Origin: Candidatus Omnitrophota bacterium
Lineage (GTDB): Bacteria; Omnitrophota; 4484-213
Assembly (NCBI GenBank): GCA_030640885.1
Contig: DAOWIN010000022.1
Location: 1-5,487 of the forward strand
DNA length: 5,487 nucleotides
Reading direction: 5' to 3'
The position numbers and the translations under genes were made by a program. Positions within the stretch are counted from its first letter, which is position 1. Each line of letters starts with the position of its first letter. The notes beneath the pieces were generated by a model, which searched no databases, was not told the origin of the DNA, and saw only the letters and a list, made by a program, of their open reading frames with translations. Below, piece by piece: positions 1 to 5,487 of the stretch.

Positions 1-3000
1 CCCGCCTTAAGCTCTCGTTTAAACCTGACTTTTAACGCTTTACCAACATATCTTTCTGACGCCGGTATCCCTTGGGCTATTTCTATCAACCACATTGCTT
101 TATGCTGCTCAAATTCAAAAAGCTCACTAAATACCGATGCTAATCTTTCCACTTCTTTTTCATTTAAGGCACTGGGGTTCTTTAAGAATTTTTTGATAAC
201 AGCTGGATTTCCTCTTTTGGATAGAATTTTTTTCCATAAAGATTCATCTCTGGGAACTACGGACTTCTCGTTTTTCTTCTGATTAGATTTCTTATCTTTT
301 TTTGCGGGCATCAATTTATGGACAAGGGATGTAAAGGCTTCTTTTGCCTCATTGCTGGAAAAAGAATATAAAGTGCACCTATATTGTGTCTGTTCTGGCG
401 ACTTTAATACGCCTTTTTCAACAAGTTCATTTAAGGTTGCACGCACAATTCCTGCGACTTCATATCCGCTTTCTTCGACTATTTTCTTTAAATCATTCGC
501 GCGAATCTGCCTATTCTTCTCCGCTCTCTCCGCAACAATCTGCATAATTTTTATTTCTGAAAGCTTTTTGGTAGCAAGAAGATTTTCCAAATATTTCTCA
601 AGTCCTTTTTCTCCGATAAATTCATTTTCTTTTTTTGTCCTGATTGCCCCAGAATTAACTGCAACTCCTGCGAGTAATAGTGTTAATGCTAACATTATTG
701 GACTCTTTTTAATAACTTTACTTTTGCTTTCCACGATTTGGTTTTTTTCAAAATCAGGATACTGCTCACCAGCCAATAATTTCTTTACTAATTCCTTGCC
801 TAAATTTGTAAGATTTATTTGTTCCCAATGTTCATAAATATACTTGTTATCCCAAGCCCATGAAATTATTTCATCAACTTTTTCCTTTGATATAGATAAA
901 ACAGTATCTATATCTGCACGTTCAACTAATTGTATATAGCAAAATAACAATAATTGCAGTGCAACCAATTCTTCTTCTTTAAGTTCTCTAAGAAAATCGG
1001 ACATATTTTCCCGATCTTTTTCTTCAAATCTACCCATTGGAGCAATAGCCTTTACCAAAAAAGTTAGCGAAATAGGCCGCAAAGCATCTTTTGTCACATC
1101 AATTTCCCTCTGAGTAACCAAGCCAGAGGCAACAATCTCTTTTTCGTTATATTTCCCTTTTTCATTATAAACTGCTACGGCAGCAACTATCACATCTATG
1201 GCATAAGGAGGAATGCCCTCGCGGGAAATAATCGGTCCCAAAAGATACTCTACTATACCTTTATTACTCATTATGGGGTTTATCGCATACGCTGTTTTAT
1301 CTGTTTTCCCCAACTTCTTTATCTGCTTTCCCCCTGGCTTCCTTTCTATTCTTTCCAAAATTCGCCTTCCTAATGCCCTTACCTGTTTTCTCGCCGCGCC
1401 TTTAAATTCCTCGTCATTTTTTAGAGATTCTGCAACGGTTATTATTTCTGTTTTATCATCGTCGGCAGACTTAATCCCCGATTTAGACCATAGTTCTCTA
1501 ATGGCATTAAGTACAGCTTTGGCTAATGCCTTTCTTTCCGAATCATCGGTCCTTCCCCAAGATTTTCCGATAACAGCAATTTCTTCATTATCATTTATCG
1601 CAGAAAGCGCAATTTTGACATCTGCTAAACTGTCAAAAATTATTGCCGCTGTCCGCCCTTCTTTAACAACAACTATTGGCTCTTCAGATTCAACATCTTT
1701 CTTTATCTTTGTTCCCTTTTGAGCGTAAAATTCTAAATGGTTCTCAATTCCGCTTGCGGCTATTTGTAAGCCCCTTTCCCCTTCAGGCGAGTTTAGAACC
1801 TCTCTCCTAATATCTCCTCTGTTCAGATTTATGCGGGCAATAATAATCTCGATAACTGTTTCCAGCACTTGCCTATTATTTGTCTTAGCAAATAGTCCGC
1901 TAAGAACCATAAATACCCGCTCCAATTGTCCCGGAGGTATATTCCCTTTGCAGATATCAGCAACCCGCTCTAAATCTCTATGTGATAGTCCATCCCTTTT
2001 GCTCTGCCCAAAACCCCCTTGAGAATTATATCCTGCAAATTTAGACAATAATCTCGCCAATACTTCGCTTCTAAAGTATATCTTACCCCTTACTTCTACA
2101 ATGTTTTCCGTGTCTATTTTCAAAAGGCTTAATTTTTGCGAAAGTTCAGCTGCTTCTTGTTTGCTCCAAAAACCTCTATTCAAAGCAGTAAAAAATAGCC
2201 CTCGCAAATATTCTTTCCAATCTTCATCAGAAGCAAATCTTTCTTTGTGCGCTGAAATTATATCGGCTATACTGCTTATGCATTGTTCAGCCACGACAGA
2301 ATTTTGGGCATCTGCATATTTTGCCAAGAGCAAAATCGCTCTTTTTACGGCTTCATCTTGCAAATTAGCCGCACCGACAATATTGTATTTTATATAGGAA
2401 ATAACACTACACTGCTCCTCCCAAGACCTATCTTTTACCACCTCCAATGCCTTAGTCTCAAATAAAACATCTATTAAACTACCAGCATCATTTAGTTTAA
2501 TATCTTTTGCGCTAAAATTATCTCCTGCGGCAAGCATAACTATCTTATGCATAACTTCGCCTATCTCTCTCGCTATTAATTCTTTTTTTAACTTTTTTCC
2601 TTTTGTCTCTGCCTTTTTATAATCTAAAAATAGATTCTGCACTAATTTCTCTAATTCAGCTGCGGCGAGCATTCTTTCAAATTCAAGGACAGATAACCAC
2701 ATTTTTCCCTCGCTTAATTGATCGCGATTAAAATGCAACAAATTATAACGCAAAATCCTTAACAAAAACTCAGCGAATGTTTCGTTGCTATAGGCAATAC
2801 GCCCGCCTATCAGATATCCATTATCTATCAGATAGTGAACAAAAGCACCTCCTATAGCCGTTCTTGGTTCATATAACGCCTCATACTCTATTTCTCTACA
2901 TTTAGTAAGCAGCTCTAAAAATTCCCTTGCCGTTGCAATACCTTCAGGCAAAACCCCTTTTTGCAAATATTCAAAAACTAATCGGTGAACAAACAGTGTT

Positions 3001-5487
3001 TTTTTCTTATTTTTCTCATCTATCTCTATTTTTGACAGCCCATAACAGCCATATTTTTCGGGTGTCATAAAATCAATCTCACAATCGCCTATCTCAACCC
3101 CATAACTCTGAGGCTGAAAATCACAAAGCTTTTTTCTCGAATCGCTAACCTCTTCTAAACGGTTTTCCAAGCTTATTACATATGTTAAAAAGGCTATTCT
3201 TGCATCTGCAACAATATCCCTTACAAATTTTAATCTTCTCATATCATGAATCGGCTCACCCCTAAAAGTCATTGGATCGCTGGTAAATTCGCGTTCGTAT
3301 GCCTTTGCCATTACCTCAAGTTCTTCTTCTCTATCTGTTAGGGCGTAAAAATCATAAACCATATTTTCAACTTCATCACCCCTGTCAACTTCTATACCTT
3401 CCCAAAAACATAACTCTTCACCGCTTTTATCCATTTCAACCCCAAATTTACTTGATGTCCTGCCAAGTAAATTTGCTGTTTCCATATCTTTGATATATAT
3501 ATGCGGTTTTCCATCTTTTTCACCAACAAGCATATTTCTAATAGCAAAATCCCTATGGCCTAAGCCATTTTTATGCAAAAATCCTATTATTGAACCTATT
3601 TGCTCCCAGATTTCAAGAGGGATTTCTTTTTTTAAAATTCGCATTACCTGCAAGGTTTCAAGATTTAATCTCTCTGTTGTCGCTTTAAACATCTCTTTCT
3701 CGGAAACAGTTTTCAAACCTTTCATCTTTTTTACGGTTGGCTTATCTATTTTCTGAATCGGAATGCTATGGCCAATCAAAGCAAGTAATTCTTGAATAGC
3801 AAGGGCTCTTAAGGGATAAGTAAATTCTATTACAGAATCTTCTTCCCTGCCGCCGACTTTAGCGGCGGAAAATTCCGCAGTCGTCCCCTCTCTTTCCATT
3901 TGCGCCGCTCTCCCCCCGAATGGCGATATCCCCGCAACTATTCCTCCTATCCACAATCCCCCTAAACTAAACAAAGAAAGCGATAAGTTATGGTTCAATA
4001 AGTAAATGATTAGAAGTAGAATTGTAGTTAAGAAAAGAATGGTCTTGGTCGTTAAAACCTTTTCATCAAGAAAATCAATGCTTTTTTCAATAAAAGTCTT
4101 CTTTTTCCCATCTTCCCTCTCCATCATCATTGTCCATTCGCTAATTGCATTCCAAATGTTTTTGCTTAAATCTGGTTTAGCAGAATAGTAGTAAAGTATT
4201 TCATCAAGAATTTTTTTAGCGTCATTATCGCTTAATTTTCCCTCCCTTTTTATAATCCTTATCTCTGCAAACTTAATAAACTGCAAAACAAAATTATAGG
4301 CAGCAAAATTCTTTATTTCTTCTCTATTAAATAAATCTCGGGGCAATTTTTGCCGCAAAGCGTAAAATTTCTTAAATTCTTCTAAAGTTTTTAATGCTTT
4401 TTCATCCAAATTCCCTAACTTAAAAAGCTCCCTCGTATATTCAAACATCAATTCTTTTCTTCTACCATCAACTATGGCGCGAATTTGTTGATGCCACGGA
4501 TCTGTTTTATACTTATACCATTGGCAATGATAGGTTATAAGACAACGGCTGAATCGTCCAATTTCTGCCTCATTTTTTAAATTATGGATAATTTTCCCGC
4601 AGGTATTACTAAATATCTCTAATTTTGCCCTTGCGTGTTCTATTTTAAATAACAATTCCAATTTATCCCATCCTTTATCTATAATAACAATGCACCCCGT
4701 ATCCGCATCGCCAAAAACTCCTTGCGTTATCCTTTCATCGCTAAATCCAATATCTTTAGCTTCATTTTGTTCAATAATGGAAACTGTTATATCTCTTGAT
4801 TTGAAGTGTTCGTATTTTAACATTCCTGCCCAAGCCTCTATTTGCGGTTCGCTCAAAAGACATGCTATAGCTACTCTTTCTCTCAAGCTGTGTTTAGGAA
4901 TCCATTCATCATATTTCTTTTTTATACTTCTATGGATATTTTCCATTGTATTATTGTATTGCTTGTTTTCGGACAATTTATTAATTCCTTCCTCTGTCAA
5001 GCTAAATGCTTTGGCATCTCTTAAGATTTCCTCTGCAAATTTTTTCAATTCATCCTTCTGATTAAGATTATGCGGCAAAACCCTGTCAATATCCGTTCTC
5101 AAATTATCTGACACATTACTAATTTCCAATCCTTCTATTTCCTCTGCTGTCTTTTCTCTATTTTTCATCCATTTATTGTAAAAACCGCGGTTTCCCTCTA
5201 TATCAATATAGCTTGTTTCGTTTTGTCTATGTATTTTTACTTCTTTGCCTGTTATCGCCATTTTTATATCCTTTCCAATTTTATATATTCTGCCACCACT
5301 CATTAAATCGATTTTTAAATCGGCAAATTCACTGATTATTCTCTTGACTATCACAAAAAGAATGGGGCTGGGAGAAACAAAAAAAGATACTAAAATTGCC
5401 GCAAAGGTCAGAACATAGTTTTTTATGTATTCAGCTCTGCGTATATGGGGCTCGGGATATTGTTTGGCTCTCATATAACTATCATAA
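1..5487 (-). CDS. Interior or near-complete part of a giant multidomain membrane protein, partial at both ends
   Basis: A single minus-strand reading frame runs the full window without a stop: 1828 complete codons, with two leftover bases at the left edge and one at the right. The translation is protein-like throughout, with amphipathic helices, a few hydrophobic segments and balanced Lys/Glu content, and I saw no sign of a frameshift. The first Met is residue 5 (codon 5472-5474). It has only 12 in-frame bases upstream and no purine-rich ribosome binding site there, so I cannot tell whether it is the start or the frame continues beyond the window. No stop is reached at the other end, so the protein exceeds 1828 residues. 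Visible modules are a kinase-like domain, a decayed clan MA peptidase-like region, helical repeats, two winged-helix-like domains and up to four hydrophobic segments. Function is unknown. Giant ORFs of this style are known from Omnitrophota. The reading frame is very secure; the overall role is not. Confidence 0.95.
3..308 (-). other. Lysine-rich linker and helical segment at the left window edge (residues 1727-1828)
   Basis: After the second winged-helix-like domain the chain becomes a basic linker (PAKKDKKSNQKKNEKS). It then turns into charged helices (DESLWKKILSKRG, AVIKKFLKNPSAL, EKEVERLASVFSELFEFEQ). A final amphipathic helix with WLIEIAQGI precedes the edge. The frame is still open, so the gene continues to the left. 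No family is recognised. Confidence 0.5.
309..563 (-). other. Winged-helix-like domain 2 (residues 1642-1726)
   Basis: Helix LSEIKIMQIVAERAEKNRQ leads to IRANDLKKIVEESGYEVAGI, then the helix VRATLNELVEKGVL. A short hairpin QYRCTLYSFS follows like a wing. The order helix, helix-turn-recognition helix, wing is that of winged-helix DNA-binding domains, where xxLxxLVEKGxL before the wing is very common. The last helix is AFTSLVHKLM. This is the better of the two winged-helix candidates. Whether it binds DNA or a protein partner cannot be told. Confidence 0.55.
642..701 (-). other. Hydrophobic segment 4, possible transmembrane helix (residues 1596-1615)
   Basis: Residues 1596-1615 read PIMLALTLLLAGVAVNSGAI. 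They are flanked by Lys1590, Lys1593 and Lys1594 on one side, and by Arg1616, Lys1618 and Lys1619 on the other. The run is long enough for a membrane helix, but it is bounded by basic residues on both sides, so orientation is unclear. It sits between two winged-helix-like domains, which is odd if it truly crosses a membrane. Confidence 0.5.
768..980 (-). other. Winged-helix-like domain 1 (residues 1503-1573)
   Basis: Helix KEEELVALQLLLFCYIQL is followed by a helix-turn-helix (RADIDTVLSISKEKVDEII, then SWAWDNKYI) and a wing-like hairpin. The closing segment YEHWEQINLTNLGKELVKKL has the LTxLGxEL ending common in winged-helix transcription regulators. In such folds VLSISKEKVDEII would hold the recognition helix. 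DNA binding is possible, but winged helices often mediate protein-protein contacts instead, and fusion to a membrane protein makes that plausible here. The domain ends about 20 residues before hydrophobic segment 4. Confidence 0.5.
1047..1229 (-). other. Possible helix-turn-helix region (residues about 1420-1480)
   Basis: After SREGIPPYAIDVIVAAVAVY comes a short turn (NEKGKYNEKE) and then IVASGLVTQREIDVTKDAL. This could be the paired helices of a helix-turn-helix, with VTQREIDVTKDAL as the recognition helix. It lies just before a clearer winged-helix candidate, so the two may form a tandem. The pattern is weak and could equally be plain helices. Confidence 0.3.
1377..1685 (-). other. Small unrecognised alpha/beta domain (residues 1268-1370)
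   Basis: Alternating strands and helices are visible. Strand PIVVVKEG is followed by AAIIFD, helix DVKIALSAIND, strand EIAVIGKSW, and a helix starting with DSERKALAKAVLNAIRELW. Another strand, TEIITVAESL, comes next, then a basic helix ending in RALGRRILERIERK. This resembles a small Rossmann-like or regulatory alpha/beta unit. Neither a nucleotide-binding loop nor any catalytic residue pair can be identified. I do not recognise the family. Confidence 0.4.
1692..2702 (-). other. Long helical, HEAT-like region (residues 929-1265)
   Basis: About 335 residues are predicted by eye to be nearly all helix. The region starts with MWLSVLEFERMLAAAELEKL and continues through a lysine-rich helix. Successive amphipathic helices of 15-20 residues follow at roughly 1018-1035, 1042-1058 (EAVKRAILLLAKYADA), 1063-1082 (VAEQCISSIADIISAHKE), 1088-1105 and 1138-1152, then 1183-1219. 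Paired helices of this size recall HEAT or armadillo-type solenoids, which usually serve as scaffolds for protein binding. No clean repeat consensus could be derived, so the solenoid reading is inference. A Gly/Ser/Gln-rich break (NSQGGFGQS, about 1154) divides it in two. Confidence 0.45.
2787..3080 (-). other. Region resembling a decayed clan MA (gluzincin) metallopeptidase (residues about 803-900)
   Basis: The order of elements matches the clan MA pattern. Glycine/tyrosine-rich YGCYG leads into a strand (LSKIEIDEKNKKKTLF). A helix follows that starts VHRLVFEYL at the place where an active enzyme has HExxH. Next comes VLPEGIATAREF, like the xxEGxA step that supplies the third zinc ligand. 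The last part, Thr876 to Asp888, reads TAIGGAFVHYLID, like the GGxFVxYL helix common after the active site. Key residues are missing: the catalytic Glu is Arg835 and the second His is Phe838, and the His834 to Glu848 gap is short. If the resemblance is real, the domain is inactive as a peptidase. It could also be convergence of a generic alpha/beta segment. Confidence 0.4.
3312..3839 (-). other. Protein-kinase-like domain (residues about 550-725)
   Basis: The strongest recognisable signature is the catalytic loop. After a helix reading IWEQIGSIIGFLHKNGLG, His644-Arg645-Asp646 starts HRDFAIRNMLV. Asp646 would be the catalytic base and Asn651 the metal ligand at the standard spacing. About 20 residues later IYIKDMETANLL places Asp667 where the DFG aspartate belongs, with Met-Glu replacing Phe-Gly. 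Asp704 in RGDEVENMVYDFYAL fits the conserved Asp of the helix F region. The VKKMKGLKTV stretch (585-594) looks like the hinge. The N-lobe is weak: there is no clear glycine-rich loop, and the lysine partner may be Lys543 with Glu566, or may be missing. It could therefore be a reduced kinase or a pseudokinase. A HRDxxxRN loop is typical of tyrosine kinases and also occurs in other kinase-like families, so substrate type cannot be inferred. Confidence 0.7.
3840..3921 (-). other. GC-rich, low-complexity linker between membrane hairpin and kinase-like domain (residues 522-549)
   Basis: This stretch is visibly richer in G and C than the AT-rich gene around it. It encodes Gly, Ala, Arg and Glu (for example GGRAAQMEREG, then AAKVGGREE). 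It carries two overlapping short inverted repeats at its left end. The shift in base composition suggests an inserted or rapidly evolving spacer. It could also hold the start of the kinase N-lobe, because Ala-Ala-Lys543 loosely matches the strand bearing the ATP-binding lysine. I cannot separate these options. Confidence 0.45.
3850..3878. repeat. Two overlapping GC-rich inverted repeats inside the coding sequence
   Basis: Plus-strand CCGCCG at 3850-3855 pairs with CGGCGG at 3863-3868 across a 7-base loop. GCGGAA at 3865-3870 pairs with TTCCGC at 3873-3878 across 2 bases. The arms overlap, so only one hairpin can form at a time. The element keeps the reading frame. It resembles the small palindromic units scattered in many bacterial genomes, but no second copy is present in this window to prove that. 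Confidence 0.55.
3927..4038 (-). other. Hydrophobic hairpin, two probable transmembrane helices (residues 483-520)
   Basis: Residues 483-497 (ILFLTTILLLIIYLL) are strongly hydrophobic, and a short polar turn NHNLS follows. Residues 503-520 form a second hydrophobic run rich in Leu, Ile and Gly, with GGLWIGGIVAGI at its end. The order fits a tight re-entrant or double-spanning hairpin. Lys and Thr residues precede the first helix. The GC-rich linker follows immediately, then the kinase-like domain, so the pair could hold that domain at the membrane surface. Confidence 0.7.
4047..5345 (-). other. Uncharacterised alpha/beta and helical region (residues 48-480)
   Basis: I recognise no family with certainty here. 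Residues 58-100 look like beta strands (GGRIYKIGKDIKMAI, then KEVKIH). Residues 110-220 are mostly charged helix, including a helical stretch with SLRERVAIACLL. Residues 256-290 read as two short strands followed by a helix: GDADTGCIVIID, then LELLFKIEHARAKLE. The His284 helix is followed by NEAEIGRFSR around residues 305-314. The order strand, helix with His, then a downstream Glu recalls zinc metallopeptidases, but no HExxH is present. Residues 320-470 are Trp/Tyr- and Lys-rich helices ending just before the hydrophobic hairpin. If the hairpin crosses the membrane twice, this region lies on the same side as the kinase-like domain, presumably the cytoplasm. The placement is inference. Confidence 0.4.
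5346..5417 (-). other. Hydrophobic segment 1, probable transmembrane helix (residues 24-47)
   Basis: Residues 24-47 form an uninterrupted hydrophobic run (YVLTFAAILVSFF, then VSPSPILFVIV), broken only by a Ser-Pro-Ser-Pro step. Positively charged residues flank it on both sides: Arg16, Arg17 and Lys22 before it, Lys48 and Arg49 after. The length fits one membrane crossing, or a bent one because of the two prolines. If Met5 were the true start, this would be an N-terminal signal anchor. If the frame continues upstream it is an internal segment. The sequence does not decide between these. Confidence 0.65.

Noticed and set aside
352..837. Forward-strand open stretch of about 160 codons, and another of about 170 codons at 1213-1722
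   Set aside because: Both lie antisense to the continuous minus-strand frame. Their translations are Ser/Phe/Leu-rich without recognisable domains, as expected for the reverse of an AT-rich, Lys/Glu-rich gene.
1974..1985. A second HRD motif (SHRDLERV, residues 1168-1175)
   Set aside because: It lacks the Asn five residues after the Asp and any DFG-like aspartate downstream. It sits in a helical stretch, so it is not a second kinase loop.
3936..3950. AGGAGG-like purine run on the minus strand within the hydrophobic hairpin, as a possible internal ribosome binding site
   Set aside because: No start codon lies at suitable spacing in the open frame, and the motif is explained by Gly codons.
4690..5061. 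Forward-strand open stretch of about 120 codons with hydrophobic runs
   Set aside because: It is an antisense shadow of the minus-strand gene. The hydrophobicity comes from reading Lys/Glu/Asn codons in reverse.
1..5487. Alternative genetic code with TGA as a sense codon
   Set aside because: No in-frame TCA (minus-strand TGA) occurs and Trp is encoded by TGG, so nothing calls for recoding.
1..5487. tRNA, rRNA, CRISPR arrays, promoters, terminators or insertion sequence ends
   Set aside because: No regularly spaced repeats, RNA-like structures with known consensus, or transposase ends were seen, and the full length is coding.

Overview
The whole window lies inside one very large gene on the minus strand. 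Read in the phase whose codon triplets start at plus-strand positions divisible by 3, I checked every line for TTA, CTA and TCA (minus-strand stops) and found none. That leaves 1828 complete sense codons, about 5.48 kb, open at both edges. No intergenic space, RNA gene, promoter, terminator, CRISPR array or insertion sequence is visible. Forward-strand open stretches are antisense shadows. Residue numbers below are local: residue 1 is the first complete codon at the right edge (5484-5486), and residue k begins at plus position 3 x (1829 - k).

Reading from right to left (N- to C-terminal), the visible polypeptide holds: a hydrophobic segment (residues 24-47); a charged alpha/beta and helical region (48-480) with a peptidase-like but unproven EHARAK motif; a hydrophobic hairpin (483-520); a short GC-rich, palindrome-bearing linker (about 521-549); a protein-kinase-like domain with an HRDFAIRN catalytic loop (550-725); a region resembling a decayed zinc metallopeptidase of clan MA (about 803-900); a long helical-repeat-like stretch (929-1265); a small alpha/beta domain (1268-1370); a possible helix-turn-helix region (1420-1480); a winged-helix-like domain (1503-1573); a hydrophobic segment (1596-1615); a second winged-helix-like domain (1642-1726); and a lysine-rich linker leading into more helices at the left edge.

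The DNA is AT-rich with heavy use of AGA/AGG and ATA codons. The standard bacterial stop set fits, and TGA is not used as a sense codon. A giant multidomain gene of lysine- and glutamate-rich, mosaic composition suggests an uncultivated bacterium. Candidatus Omnitrophota (former OP3) is my best guess because giant ORFs of this kind are known there, but this is pattern recognition and not a demonstrated assignment.

No family member is recognised over the full length and no gene symbol is justified. The combination of kinase-like, decayed-peptidase-like and DNA-binding-like modules with membrane segments suggests a giant surface or envelope-associated protein, perhaps one that senses or acts on other cells. 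That role is inference only.
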